From Legionella_A sp963772805 (lineage in GTDB: Bacteria; Pseudomonadota; Gammaproteobacteria; Legionellales; Legionellaceae): 64,000 nt of DNA. This document shows positions 53,630 through 63,285 of the stretch, piece by piece; position 1 is the stretch's first letter; each line of letters begins with the position of its first letter. The notes under the pieces were generated by a model that was not told the DNA's origin, searched no databases, and saw only the letters and a list, made by a program, of their open reading frames with translations. Location: the NCBI GenBank assembly GCA_963772805.1, contig CAVYYU010000008.1, positions 620,001-684,000 of the forward strand. Reading direction: 5' to 3'. A program made the translations under genes and the position numbers.

Positions 53630-54108
53630 GGTAACTCCACAGGTCGAATGGATACGTTGCCATTGTATGTACCCACAATTGTGAGGAGTTTCTCTTTATT
53701 TGTTGTGCCAATCTGAAGTGTAAAGGGGGTCATGTCGCCCGTAGAGTTAATAATAATTTGAGGCTTTCCTGTATTTTTAGTATCGCTTACAAGCTTGGTA
53801 ATGGCTGAATCAGGAAAGTGCTGATCATGAAAAATATTGTTTGGCATTATAGCGATCCACGTCGCTGGTGCTTGAAAACGCAACACTTGATAGTTATTTT
53901 TATTAAGCTTGATACCGAGTGTTCCTGTCTCCATGATCGCTTGTTGCTGAGCTAGTTTGACGTAGCTTACAAATTGCTCTGCCGCGACTGTAACTCGTCG
54001 GCTTCCTCCAAAATCACCAAAGGCCAGTAGGGCAAAGCCCATGGTGATGCCAATGATTAACACCACCACTAAAATTTCAATTAACGTGAAGCCACGCTTA
54101 ACTTGCAT
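53626..54108 (-). CDS. gspH: Type II secretion minor pseudopilin GspH
   Basis: 160 residues from ATG 54108, giving a normal short prepilin leader (MQVKRG/FTLIEILVVVLIIGI); a longer in-frame start would put 26 extra residues before it. C-terminal GspH domain with a QQQAIMETGTLGI-like stretch. Overlaps gspG by 11 bp. Confidence 0.9.
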   Translation of the reverse strand: MQVKRGFTLIEILVVVLIIGITMGFALLAFGDFGGSRRVTVAAEQFVSYVKLAQQQAIMETGTLGIKLNKNNYQVLRFQAPATWIAIMPNNIFHDQHFPDSAITKLVSDTKNTGKPQIIINSTGDMTPFTLQIGTTNKEKLLTIVGTYNGNVSIRPVELP

Positions 54109-54517
54109 TCCAATTACCAATTTCAGCGTTAATTCCTGTACCGCCTGGTTGACCCTCAGCGCCCAGGGTAAATACGTCAACATCACCGTGCTGGCCAGGA
54201 TTTAAATATAAATAATCACGGGCCCAGGGATCTTTGGGTAGTGATTTTAGATATTGTTTCCAATCACGGGGAGCGGGGTTGGATGTTGGTTTTTCCACAA
54301 GTGCCATTAGTCCTTGATCGGTGCTGGGATAAACACCATTATCAAGCTTGTATAGATCAAGTGCGTTTTGAATGGCTAAAACATCTTGCTTGGCTTTTAC
54401 CACCCGTGCCTCATCAGGTCTGCTGATAATTCGGGGCACGACAATCGATGCCAAAATTCCCAGAATGACCACAACAACCATAATTTCAATAAGGGAGAAT
54501 CCCTGTTGTTTCTTCAT
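54098..54517 (-). CDS. gspG: Type II secretion major pseudopilin GspG
   Basis: 139 residues. Prepilin site MKKQQG/FSLIEIMVVVVILGILASIVVPRI and the calcium-binding C-terminal loop of major pseudopilins (PKDPWARDYLYLNPGQHGDVDVFTLGADG-type). The main piston subunit of the secretion system; processed by PilD (1-849). Confidence 0.96.
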   Translation of the reverse strand: MKKQQGFSLIEIMVVVVILGILASIVVPRIISRPDEARVVKAKQDVLAIQNALDLYKLDNGVYPSTDQGLMALVEKPTSNPAPRDWKQYLKSLPKDPWARDYLYLNPGQHGDVDVFTLGAEGQPGGTGINAEIGNWNAS

Positions 54518-54548
54518 GTTTTACATCTCCTATAAATTGGGTAAAAAA

Positions 54549-55748
54549 TCAGCTTACAAGTTGTTCCATCGAGAAAATAGGCAAAAGTGTTGCCAAAACG
54601 ATAAATAGCACCACGCCGCCCATGAATAAAATTACCAGCGGCTCAAGAAGAGTCAAGGCTGTATCAATGACGCGTTTAACTTCATTATCAAGGTGCATCG
54701 CTGCACGCTCCATCATGGTTGCCAGTTGTCCACTTTTCTCACCACTGGCAATGAGATGAATCGCCATGGGGCCTAAAAATACGGTGTCCTTCAATGCCTG
54801 ATGGATCGTTGTTCCTTCTCTAACGCGTACGGCAGCATTGTCAAATGCGTCACGCATAACCAGGTTAGTGAGGAGGCTTGCCGAGACGCGCATGGTCTCC
54901 AGTACACTTACACCGGCTGCAAACAATATACTAAAGGTGTGAATATAACGGGCGACATTAATCGATTTCAGCAGATAGGACACAATCGGTAAACGCAAGA
55001 GAGTGCGATGCCAGGCCATACGCACTCGCATATTAGACAAACTTTTTTTAAAACCAACGATACACAGTACAAGCAGCACTAAGGTATATAAACCATAAGA
55101 CTTGGTGAACTCACTGATACTGATGAGCACTTGCGTCATCGGGGGCAACGACTGACCACTGGTGGTGAATACTTCAATAATTTTAGGTACGACAAAAGCG
55201 AGCAAGAAACTGATGATCGATATAGAAACGACTACCATCAAAGAGGGATAAATCAATGCTTGTTGAATTTTTTGCCGAGTTTGCTGCTGGTTTTCGGTGT
55301 AATCAGCCAGTTTTTCCAAAACCAAGTCTAAACGGCCCGTTTGCTCGCCAGCGCCGACGGTTGCACGGTACAGCTCTGGAAAAGCATAGGGATATTCAGC
55401 CATTGCCTGCGCGAGAGAATATCCTTCCATTACTTTGGAACGCACTCCGATAATCAATTGTCGTGTTTTGTCTCGCTCGCTTTGTTCGCCCACACCTTGC
55501 AGTGATTCCTCTACAGGGATGCCTGCGGCCAGCAGCGTGGCTAATTGCCGAGTAAATAAGGATAAATCTTGTGTGGATAGCTTGTTTTTATGTACAGCCA
55601 GGTTTACTTTTTTTAACGTGTGTATATAAGTAGGAACCAGTCCCTGGTCACGAAGTAATTGGCGTGCATGACGTTCTGAATCAGCCTCGATTACGCCTTT
55701 GCAGGCATTCCCTGATTTCTTCAGCGCCTGGTATTGGTATGCGCCCAT
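54549..55748 (-). CDS. gspF: Type II secretion inner-membrane protein GspF
   Basis: 399 residues, two GspF domains (about 65-190 and 265-390) and three membrane segments. Phrases such as LFTRQLATLLAAGIPVEESL and IASGEKSGQLATMMERAA are typical. First gene of the gspF-K block, matching lspFGHIJK in Legionella; gspC-E are not in this window. Divergent from glnA. Confidence 0.94.
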   Translation of the reverse strand: MGAYQYQALKKSGNACKGVIEADSERHARQLLRDQGLVPTYIHTLKKVNLAVHKNKLSTQDLSLFTRQLATLLAAGIPVEESLQGVGEQSERDKTRQLIIGVRSKVMEGYSLAQAMAEYPYAFPELYRATVGAGEQTGRLDLVLEKLADYTENQQQTRQKIQQALIYPSLMVVVSISIISFLLAFVVPKIIEVFTTSGQSLPPMTQVLISISEFTKSYGLYTLVLLVLCIVGFKKSLSNMRVRMAWHRTLLRLPIVSYLLKSINVARYIHTFSILFAAGVSVLETMRVSASLLTNLVMRDAFDNAAVRVREGTTIHQALKDTVFLGPMAIHLIASGEKSGQLATMMERAAMHLDNEVKRVIDTALTLLEPLVILFMGGVVLFIVLATLLPIFSMEQLVS

Positions 55749-55856
55749 AATCGCGTGTAGCCCTTTTTGTGCATATTAGCAAGTTTACAAGTTTAATCTA
55801 TTGGGTTTCATAAGTCACTTGGGGTAAACTTGCTGAAGCCAATCAAGGAGATATCA

Positions 55857-57266
55857 ATGAGCAAAATTGCGTTACTTGCGGCAATAAAGGAACATGATGC
55901 AAAATTTATTGACCTGCGATTTACAGATACAATTGGTAAAGAACAACATATAACAATCCCTGTATCTGCTGTCGATGATGATTTTATCGAATACGGCAAG
56001 ATGATCGATGGTTCGTCGTTCAAAGGATGGCAAAAAATTCATCAATCCGATTTGGCGTTATTGCCCGATCTGAACACCGCGCTCCCAGATCCCTTTTATC
56101 AAGATAATACACTTTTTATCCGTTGCAATGTGGTTGATCCGCAAACGATGTTAGGTTATGACCGTGATCCACGCTCCCTTGCGCAACGAGCAGAAACTTA
56201 TCTTCAATCCACGGGGATAGCTGATCAGGCCTTATTTGGTCCAGAGCCAGAATTTTTTGTCTTTGATGATGTTCGTTGGGAAACGAGCATGAGCGGCTCG
56301 TTTTATAAAATTGATTCGGAAGAAGCTCACTGGAATTCTGGTAAAGTGATTGATGGTGGAAATATAGGTCATCGACCTGGTGTCAAAGGTGGCTATTTCC
56401 CGGTTCCTCCCGTAGATTCCTCGCAAGATCTGCGCTCAGCAATATCTCAGACTTTAGAGGCGTTAGGCATTGTTGTCGAGGCACATCATCATGAAGTTGC
56501 GACGGCAAACCAGTGTGAGATTGCTACTCGCTTTAACACGTTGACTAAGAAAGCGGACGAGCTGCAAATTTTAAAATATGTGGTGCACAATATCGCTCAT
56601 AACTATGGTAAAACGGCAACATTCATGCCGAAACCATTGGTTGGTGATAATGGTAGCGGTATGCATTGCCATCAGTCTTTGGTTAAAGATGGCGTGAATC
56701 TTTTTTCTGGCGATCAATACGCAGGGCTATCAGAAACTGCGCTCTATTATATTGGCGGTATCATTAAGCATGCCCGTGCTCTAAATGCGTTCACTAATCC
56801 GGCGACCAATAGTTACAAGCGATTGGTTCCTGGTTTTGAAGCGCCCGTGTTGCTTGCCTATTCAGCACGTAATCGTTCAGCGGCCATCCGTATTCCACAT
56901 GTGGCAAACCCCAAAGCTCGTCGCATTGAAGTGCGTTTTCCTGATCCTGCCGCCAATCCCTATCTGGCGTTTGCAGCAATGATGATGGCGGGGCTTGACG
57001 GGATTCAGAATAAAACTCATCCAGGCCAACCGATTGACAAGGATTTGTATGATTTACCGCCTGAAGAGTTGATTGATGTTCCTACGGTAGCGGGTTCGCT
57101 AGATCAAGCGATTGAGTGCTTGCAAAAAGATCATGAATTCCTGTTGCAAGGAGATGTGTTCAGTAAGGAATTTATCAATAGTTACATCTCATTACGAGAA
57201 GCGGAGATTGCGCAGGTACGTAGTTTGGTTCATCCATTTGAGTTTGAATTGTATTATAGTATCTAG
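55857..57266 (+). CDS. glnA: Glutamine synthetase, type I
   Basis: ATP-dependent synthesis of glutamine from glutamate and ammonia. 469 residues from ATG 55857, which has an excellent AAGGAG ribosome site; longer starts lack it. Motifs: FIDLRFTDTIGKEQH, DGSSFKGW, GPEPEFFVFDD, the ATP site KPLVGDNGSGMH, and the adenylylation site DLYDLPPEE near residue 400, so activity should be under GlnE control. A strong hairpin follows at 57300-57321. Confidence 0.97.
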   Translation: MSKIALLAAIKEHDAKFIDLRFTDTIGKEQHITIPVSAVDDDFIEYGKMIDGSSFKGWQKIHQSDLALLPDLNTALPDPFYQDNTLFIRCNVVDPQTMLGYDRDPRSLAQRAETYLQSTGIADQALFGPEPEFFVFDDVRWETSMSGSFYKIDSEEAHWNSGKVIDGGNIGHRPGVKGGYFPVPPVDSSQDLRSAISQTLEALGIVVEAHHHEVATANQCEIATRFNTLTKKADELQILKYVVHNIAHNYGKTATFMPKPLVGDNGSGMHCHQSLVKDGVNLFSGDQYAGLSETALYYIGGIIKHARALNAFTNPATNSYKRLVPGFEAPVLLAYSARNRSAAIRIPHVANPKARRIEVRFPDPAANPYLAFAAMMMAGLDGIQNKTHPGQPIDKDLYDLPPEELIDVPTVAGSLDQAIECLQKDHEFLLQGDVFSKEFINSYISLREAEIAQVRSLVHPFEFELYYSI

Positions 57267-57299
57267 GAATAAAGGCGTTATTTCATAGGGAATCTTTAT

Positions 57300-57321
57300 A
57301 GCCCCCTTCTGTTGGGGGGCT
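57300..57321 (+). terminator. glnA terminator hairpin
   Basis: AGCCCCC (57300-57306) and GGGGGCT (57315-57321) form a GC-rich stem 33 bp after the glnA stop; the trailing T-run is short. Confidence 0.65.
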
Positions 57322-57379
57322 TGGATCATTACGATTCATTATCTAATAATGGGTACATTCAGATAGGGAGCATCAGTGA

Positions 57380-57928
57380 ATGATAAAATATGCTTATGTT
57401 CTTTGGGTATTTTTTGCGATAAATCCAGTGCAAGCACAAGTCTTTAAATGGACTGATAGTAGTGGTGTCGTACATTTTAGCGATAAACCCCACGAAGGTG
57501 CTGTGCAAGTAGAGCTACCAAACGTGCAGCCTTCTTCATTACCACCACCAAATCCTACTGGCGAAGCGCCCGGGGCTCCTCTGGCGACTCCTGAAGCGAC
57601 AACCTATACAGTAACTATTTCTCAACCGGAAGATCAGGCCACAATTCGTAATAATCAGGGCTATGTTCCTGTGATCGTTGAATTAGAGCCTAAAATGGCC
57701 ACGGAGAATAAACTACAGATGATTTACGATGGTAGTCCTTTGGGGGAGCCACAAGTTGCCCCAGTATTTGCCTTGCGTGATATTCCTCGCGGTTCACATA
57801 CTATAGCAGTACAGCTACTTAATTCTGCAGGCGAAGTAATAAGTACTAGCGATTCGATTACTTTTTATTTGCATAGACCAATGGCAGGGATGGTACCTCA
57901 AACAAAAGTACCGCCGCGCAACACTTGA
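57380..57928 (+). CDS. DUF4124 periplasmic protein
   Basis: 182 residues: signal peptide (about 1-19, ending VQA), a DUF4124 domain (QVFKWTDSSGVVHFSDKP), a Pro-rich linker, and a C-terminal Ig-like strand domain (TYTVTISQPEDQATIRNN). Proteins of this type are often encoded just after glnA in gammaproteobacteria, as here. Function unknown; DUF4124 is found in envelope-associated proteins. Confidence 0.85.
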   Translation: MIKYAYVLWVFFAINPVQAQVFKWTDSSGVVHFSDKPHEGAVQVELPNVQPSSLPPPNPTGEAPGAPLATPEATTYTVTISQPEDQATIRNNQGYVPVIVELEPKMATENKLQMIYDGSPLGEPQVAPVFALRDIPRGSHTIAVQLLNSAGEVISTSDSITFYLHRPMAGMVPQTKVPPRNT

Positions 57929-57938
57929 AATTTTAGCT

Positions 57939-58057
57939 ATTCACCCTCATATGCTTACCTAGGGTTACTGCCATTAAGTTAAGGAACTTTTATACACGGA
58001 ATCCGTGTCAATTTGAGTCAAAACCCTAACTTAATGACAGTGTTCCGTAGGGTGAAT
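57939..58057. repeat. Nested inverted-repeat element (MITE-like)
   Basis: Outer ends ATTCACCCT (57939-57947) and AGGGTGAAT (58049-58057) are perfect complements. Inside, 18-bp arms 57967-57984 and 58024-58041 pair with two mismatches, and a central ACACGG/CCGTGT stem lies at 57994-58008. About 119 bp in all, non-coding. Compatible with a small non-autonomous element; no flanking target repeat was obvious. Confidence 0.55.
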
Positions 58058-58129
58058 TGTCAACTCGCCCCAAAATTTGAATGAATATAATTATCTTAAT
58101 TAACCTACTGCTTAACAGGAGATCTACCA

Positions 58130-60001
58130 ATGGTGAGCAAGCAAGAAACTATGGGCTTTCAAACGGAAGTCAAACAAATGCTTCATCTCGTTGTGCATTC
58201 ACTCTATAGCAACAAAGAAATTTTCTTGCGTGAACTTATATCCAATGCATCTGACGCATTAGATAAGCTGCGTTTTTTAGCGCTGGCTAACAGTGCGTTG
58301 TATGAAGGCGATACTGATCTGAAAATTACAGTGGATTTTAACGAAAAACTCAAAACCATCACGATTTCTGATAACGGCGTAGGGTTAAGTCGTGAAGAGG
58401 CAATTGATAACTTGGGTACGATTGCCAAATCAGGTACTAGAGAGTTTATCAGCCATTTAACCGGTGAAAATGCTAAAGATTCTCAACTAATTGGTCAATT
58501 CGGTGTTGGTTTTTATTCGGCATTTATCGTTGCTGACAAAGTGACGGTCAAAAGCCGACGTGCCGGTTTAAGTCCAGAAGAAGGTATTGTCTGGGAATCA
58601 GCAGGAGAGGGTGAGTTTACAATTGGTCAAGAAACCATCCAAAAGCGCGGCACGCAGATTACATTGCATCTGAAAGCTGAAGACGATGAGTTTCTTAACG
58701 ACTGGCGCTTACGCAGCATCATTAGCAAATACTCTGATCATATTTGTTGGCCTATTGCTATGAAACAAGTGGCTGAAGATGACAAAAAAGAATCAACTGA
58801 TTTTGAGACTGTAAATAAGGCCACAGCATTGTGGACACTGCAAAAATCGGAAATCACAGATGAAGAGTATAAAGAACTCTATAAACATATCTCTCACGAT
58901 TATCAGGATCCATTAGCCTGGTCACATAATCATGTTGAAGGTAAAAACGACTATATTAGTTTGCTATATATTCCGGGCCATGCTCCGTTTGATATGCAAC
59001 AAGAGGTTAAGCACGGTTTAAAGCTATATGTAAAACGTGTGTTTATTATGGATGATGCTGCACAATTTTTACCGCGATATTTACGTTTTGTAAAAGGGGT
59101 TGTTGATGCCAGCGACTTACCGCTCAATATTTCTCGCGAAATTCTACAAGATAACAAACAGGTCGAAAGCATACGTGCAGCATGTACCAAGCGTATTTTG
59201 TCTTTGCTTGAAAAAATAAGTACTGAAGACGCTGAAAAGTACCAGCATTTCTGGGATGCCTTTGGTCTGGTGCTGAAAGAGGGGCCTGTTGAAGACTATG
59301 CAAATCGGGAAACAGTCGCTAAATTACTGCGGTTTGCGACAACGGCGACATCGTCAGAAAAACAAACATCAACCCTCAATGACTACATTGGGCGCATGAA
59401 AGAAGGGCAAGACAAGATATATTATATTACTGCCTCCAGCTTTAACGCTGCTAAAAACAGTCCTCATCTTGAAATATTCAAGAAAAAAGGGATTGAGGTT
59501 ATATTGTTAAGTGATCGCATTGATGAGTGGATGGTTAATTACCTGAGCGAGTTTGAAGGTAAAAAATTACAATCGATCAGCAAGGGAAAAATAGATCTGG
59601 CTGATGAGCAGGAAGAGAACGACGTTAAGGAGCAAGAAAAAACTTTGGCGCCGATGATAAAGCAGATTAAAGAAGTGTTAGGCGAGCGCGTTAAAGAGGT
59701 GCAAGTAACCAATCGGTTGACAGATTCTCCTGCATGCGTAGTTGCTGATGAGCAAGATATGGGGCTTGAAATGCAACGAATTCTGCAATCAGCAGGTCAA
59801 GAGTTGCCAAATAGCAAGCCGATATTCGAAATCAACCCAGATCATGAGCTGATTAAACGATTACATGCTATTACAGATGATGCTAAATTTGAACAGTTGA
59901 CTGTTGTGCTGTTTGAGCAGGCAGTGTTAGCTGAGGGCGGACAATTAGATAATCCGGCTGATTTCGTTAATCGCTTGAATAAATTGTTAATAGAAATGTA
60001 A
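58130..60001 (+). CDS. htpG: Molecular chaperone HtpG (Hsp90)
   Basis: Bacterial Hsp90, a cytosolic ATP-dependent chaperone. 623 residues. GHKL ATP site: ELISNASDALDKLR, DNGVGLSREE, GQFGVGFYSAF, GTQITLHL; the middle domain contains YVKRVFIMDD and SDLPLNISREILQ; C-terminal dimerisation domain ends NRLNKLLIEM. Ribosome site AGGAGAT precedes ATG 58130. I could not find a convincing heat-shock promoter. Confidence 0.97.
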   Translation: MVSKQETMGFQTEVKQMLHLVVHSLYSNKEIFLRELISNASDALDKLRFLALANSALYEGDTDLKITVDFNEKLKTITISDNGVGLSREEAIDNLGTIAKSGTREFISHLTGENAKDSQLIGQFGVGFYSAFIVADKVTVKSRRAGLSPEEGIVWESAGEGEFTIGQETIQKRGTQITLHLKAEDDEFLNDWRLRSIISKYSDHICWPIAMKQVAEDDKKESTDFETVNKATALWTLQKSEITDEEYKELYKHISHDYQDPLAWSHNHVEGKNDYISLLYIPGHAPFDMQQEVKHGLKLYVKRVFIMDDAAQFLPRYLRFVKGVVDASDLPLNISREILQDNKQVESIRAACTKRILSLLEKISTEDAEKYQHFWDAFGLVLKEGPVEDYANRETVAKLLRFATTATSSEKQTSTLNDYIGRMKEGQDKIYYITASSFNAAKNSPHLEIFKKKGIEVILLSDRIDEWMVNYLSEFEGKKLQSISKGKIDLADEQEENDVKEQEKTLAPMIKQIKEVLGERVKEVQVTNRLTDSPACVVADEQDMGLEMQRILQSAGQELPNSKPIFEINPDHELIKRLHAITDDAKFEQLTVVLFEQAVLAEGGQLDNPADFVNRLNKLLIEM

Positions 60002-60013
60002 TTTCATTCTTAT

Positions 60014-60052
60014 ACGGGATTTTCTGGTTCATCGCGAACGTGTAAATCCCGT
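60014..60052 (+). terminator. Hairpin after htpG
   Basis: ACGGGATTT (60014-60022) pairs with AAATCCCGT (60044-60052), with an inner GTTC/GAAC stem, 12 bp after the htpG stop; followed by TATTAT rather than a T-run. Confidence 0.5.
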
Positions 60053-60180
60053 TATTATGAGACCTAATTCTAAACATCATAGACATTATGGTGCGAATCA
60101 TTTCAATGACACAGAGTTAATTTGCAGAAATTCGGTTGATCTTCGTTCTTGGTGATCTCGGTAATGCAGTAAAATCCCCA

Positions 60181-60214
60181 AACAGAAAAGCCCGCTTGGG
60201 CGGGCTTTTCTGTT
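60181..60214 (-). terminator. Intrinsic terminator of fis
   Basis: Perfect 15-bp arms 60181-60195 and 60200-60214 with a 4-nt loop, GC-rich in the centre and A/T-rich outside, 13 bp after the fis stop. The symmetric A/T ends let it work in both directions, so it could also stop htpG read-through. Confidence 0.85.
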
Positions 60215-60227
60215 CCATTACTAACTA

Positions 60228-60539
60228 TTACTCGTCAGTTAAACGGAAGTACTTTGTACCAAAGTAGCGTTGTAGTTTTTTTCTGATTGTGCCACGGCTT
60301 ATTCCTAGCAATTTCGCGGCTTGTAGTTGATTGCCCCGGCGCTTTTCCATAACCGCTTGTAAAAGAGGTGGCTCAACTTCGGCAAGAATCATGTCATACA
60401 GACCATCGATTGATTTATTTTTGTTATCAGCAAGAAAGCGACTCACCAATCCATATACTAAATCTTGTAGCCCTTGTTCTTGCTTGATATTTTCAATTGT
60501 GGCTTGCGTATTAGTTGTAGTTTCAGACAAACTCATCAT
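60228..60539 (-). CDS. fis: DNA-binding protein Fis
   Basis: 103 residues: a C-terminal Fis helix-turn-helix (GNQLQAAKLLGISRGTIRKK) and the dimerisation helices (LYDMILAEVEPPLLQAVM). A nucleoid protein and growth-phase regulator; in Legionella, Fis paralogues control Dot/Icm effector genes. Ribosome site AAGGAAG; possible -10 TATGAT upstream near 60570. The usual dusB partner is absent. Confidence 0.94.
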   Translation of the reverse strand: MMSLSETTTNTQATIENIKQEQGLQDLVYGLVSRFLADNKNKSIDGLYDMILAEVEPPLLQAVMEKRRGNQLQAAKLLGISRGTIRKKLQRYFGTKYFRLTDE

Positions 60540-60695
60540 AACTTCCTTATTCTGGTTAAATCATACTATTCCCAACGCTTTCACATTATGAAAGCAGGTT
60601 TTATTGTACATCAAGCCTAATTGATAAGCTAGTTAGAACTTTCAATTAATTATCTTTTAATTTCATCATTAATCAATGAGTTAGGAACAAAGCTG

Positions 60696-61865
60696 TTATT
60701 TTTCAGGAGCCGGGATTGTCTTGGTTTGCAGCTCATGTTCAATTAAAGCGCTTATCGAACAGTCTGCTTGTTGAGTTGAAAGTGATAATCTAAGTTGCTT
60801 TAACCGCCTTATCATCCGCTGCGAAATACCTTGATCAGACAGCAGTTCGGTAATAACACGTGTCAATTCAGTTGGATTGCAATCATATTGTAGTAATTCA
60901 GGCGCTATCATTTCATTCTGCAATAGATTACATAAGCCGAGATATTTAATTTTAACCAGTTTGGATGCCACTAGGTACGTTAAAAATGATGCTTTATAAA
61001 TAATGCACATTGGTTTTTCCAGCAGGGCGCATTCCAGCGATGCCGTGCCTGAGGCGACGACAACACAATCACTGCAGGCCAGCGTTTCGACTGCGTTACC
61101 ATTTATGAGTGTATAGGGAATAGTTGTATTTTTAAGGTAATCATCGACTATTATTGGTTTTATTGTGCCGGCAATCGGGATGACAAAATGCAAATCGTCG
61201 CATTGATCAGACAACATCTTTGCGCTATCCCGCAACACGGGCATATGCCGTTCAATTTCGTGTGTTCTGCTGCCTGGGAGCATTGCGACAATCCGCTTGT
61301 TCTTTGGTAGGCCTAGTTGGCTCCGCGTTTTAGATATATCATCACAATGTTGGATTTTATTGACTAGGGGATGACCGACAAACGCAACGGGCACACCGGC
61401 ATTTTCATATATTTTTTTTTCAAATGGCAAGATAACGGCCATCTTATCAACGCAATCTCGTATCGTATTGATACGACCCGCTTTCCATGCCCAAATTTGA
61501 GGGCTTATATAATAAATCACACGGATGCCAAGCTCTTGCTTGGCAAATTTGGCAAGACGTAGATTAAATCCAGGGTAGTCCACTAAAATAAGTAAATCAG
61601 GTTTTGTCGATCGCAGATGCGCTTTAATTGCATCAAATGCTTTTTTGATGACACCTAAGTGACGTATGACTTCTGTTAATCCGGTAACACCATAGCGTGC
61701 AAGGTCGCTTACCAGGTGAACGCCGGCGTCTTGCATATGCTGTCCGCCAATACCTGAAATTTCCAAATCAGGATTATTCGCTTTTAATTCACGAACAAAA
61801 GCTGCCGCATGAAGGTCGCCTGACTCTTCACCAGCAATAATGACAAGTCGTTTAACTTGTTGCAT
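60696..61865 (-). CDS. lpxB: Lipid-A-disaccharide synthase
   Basis: Joins UDP-diacyl-glucosamine and lipid X to make the lipid A disaccharide at the inner membrane. 389 residues, GT-B fold; typical stretches AGEESGDLHAAAFVREL, GIGGQHM, VDYPGFNLRLA, YYISPQIWAWK, PGSRTHEIERHMPVL, GTASLECALLEKPMC. The start overlaps the end of the upstream oxidoreductase gene by 14 bp. lpxA/lpxD are not in this window. Confidence 0.96.
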   Translation of the reverse strand: MQQVKRLVIIAGEESGDLHAAAFVRELKANNPDLEISGIGGQHMQDAGVHLVSDLARYGVTGLTEVIRHLGVIKKAFDAIKAHLRSTKPDLLILVDYPGFNLRLAKFAKQELGIRVIYYISPQIWAWKAGRINTIRDCVDKMAVILPFEKKIYENAGVPVAFVGHPLVNKIQHCDDISKTRSQLGLPKNKRIVAMLPGSRTHEIERHMPVLRDSAKMLSDQCDDLHFVIPIAGTIKPIIVDDYLKNTTIPYTLINGNAVETLACSDCVVVASGTASLECALLEKPMCIIYKASFLTYLVASKLVKIKYLGLCNLLQNEMIAPELLQYDCNPTELTRVITELLSDQGISQRMIRRLKQLRLSLSTQQADCSISALIEHELQTKTIPAPEK

Positions 61866-62814
61866 ATCTAGTTATCAAATTAGTATCTATCAATGCACTT
61901 ATTTTTTCGGCGGTGGCTAACGCAGCGCAACCTTCTGCACCGGTCACTAGTGGTTGTGTATCCTGCTCTATACATTTGATAAATGCTTTGATTTCTTCCA
62001 GGAGGGCGTCGCCTTTTTCAAAAATGGACTGATGTCGCTTAATCTCCGGAATGCCTGGAAACATCTCGCCTGTCCCTTTTTCAAAAACAGCGAATTGTTT
62101 GTTGTGGTAATCAATAGATATATAAGAGTCTGATTGGAAAATTCGCGTTTTCCTTTCCGTTTTGAAACTAATGCGGCTAGCTGTTACATTGGCAACACAA
62201 TGATTTTTAAAGGTAATTCGAGCATTGGCAATATCAATTGCATTCGTTAAAACGGGCGCGCCTTGTGCATCAATGCTTGTAATTGGGCTGTTGACGATAG
62301 TTTGAATAATATCAATATCATGAATCATCAAGTCTAATACAACGTTTACATCAGTTCCGCGCGGGTTAAATGGCGCTAATCGCTGCGATTCAATAAACAA
62401 CGGATGATTCAGATAAGGATCCACGGCCAAACGCGCCGCGTTAAACCGTTCCATATGGCCTACTTGCAGTTTAACCTGGTGCTTTTCAGCTAACGCGATG
62501 AGATCTTTGGCTTGGGTAACTGTTTCAGTAATCGGCTTTTCCACTAAAACATGAATGCCATTCTTTATACAATCTTTAGCAATGGCGTAGTGTTCTCGGG
62601 TCGTTGCGGCAATACTGACGGCATCAACCTTGCCAAATAAATCTTGATAATTGAAATAAGCGGGAACATTAAGCTCTTGTGCAACAGCTTCACACGCGCT
62701 TGTAGTAAGGTCACAAACACCAACAAGTTCAACATTATCGAGTAACTTATATTTCTGCGCATGAAATCGCCCAAGATAACCCACTCCAATAACGGCACAT
62801 TTTAATTTATTCAT
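61852..62814 (-). CDS. Gfo/Idh/MocA-family oxidoreductase, possible GnnA
   Basis: 320 residues from ATG 62814; nine extra residues upstream (ATG 62841) are less likely. NAD(P)-binding KCAVIGVGYLGRFHAQKY, then HVLVEKPITETVTQA (EKP motif) and a C-terminal Gfo/Idh domain. Overlap of 14 bp with lpxB suggests a lipid A role. In bacteria whose lipid A carries 2,3-diamino-glucose (Legionella, Leptospira), GnnA, a Gfo/Idh enzyme, oxidises UDP-GlcNAc at C3. That identity is inference; its aminotransferase partner GnnB is not seen here. Confidence 0.8.
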   Translation of the reverse strand: MNKLKCAVIGVGYLGRFHAQKYKLLDNVELVGVCDLTTSACEAVAQELNVPAYFNYQDLFGKVDAVSIAATTREHYAIAKDCIKNGIHVLVEKPITETVTQAKDLIALAEKHQVKLQVGHMERFNAARLAVDPYLNHPLFIESQRLAPFNPRGTDVNVVLDLMIHDIDIIQTIVNSPITSIDAQGAPVLTNAIDIANARITFKNHCVANVTASRISFKTERKTRIFQSDSYISIDYHNKQFAVFEKGTGEMFPGIPEIKRHQSIFEKGDALLEEIKAFIKCIEQDTQPLVTGAEGCAALATAEKISALIDTNLITRYATS

Positions 62815-63285
62815 AGGATGACAACTGGTAAGAATTTGCACTCATTATCGCATTAAGTTAAATACATATCAATTTAGAGTCAATTTCATTTGAAGGAAGA
62901 CGGTTTTGTCAAAATTTTTCAGTATATTTTGGAGCGATAGAAAATGCCGAAGATTGGTGTGCTGTTGTCTCATCTGATTCACTGTTTGCACGGGGTTCTA
63001 ATTTCGGTCAAATTTATCCTGTGAAGTGTTCAACAAAGACCGCGGTGCCTAATTTTTTTTGATGCGATGCACATTTATTATCCGATAAGCGATGCAAATT
63101 TATTTTGTGCTCTATAATTACCTCATATAATGATATGTTGCATTTTTTGTATGCAGCGTGAAGCGAGGCGTCATTCATTAATCATCTTTTTGAGGTTTGC
63201 GGGTAACTTGGCTCTAGAGTTTCTGATGTTGTAGCGTCGCCTGTTTTATAGACGGGTAGCTAATTAAATAATACGGGATTCCTTT
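62815..63285. other. Intergenic region, promoters and a possible gene remnant
   Basis: 471 bp between divergent genes. A plus-strand frame is open from 62862 to a stop at 63060-63062 (contains AENAEDWCAV-like text) but has no start codon or ribosome site, so at most it is a relic. The rest is AT-rich and should hold the promoter of the gene at 63286. Confidence 0.4.

Noticed and set aside
58060..58130. Sigma-32 heat-shock promoter for htpG
   Set aside because: No pair of CTTGAA-like and CCCCAT-like boxes at proper spacing could be found by eye.
62862..63062. Open plus-strand frame of about 66 codons upstream of the effector-like gene
   Set aside because: No start codon or ribosome site; at most a relic, so not listed as a gene.
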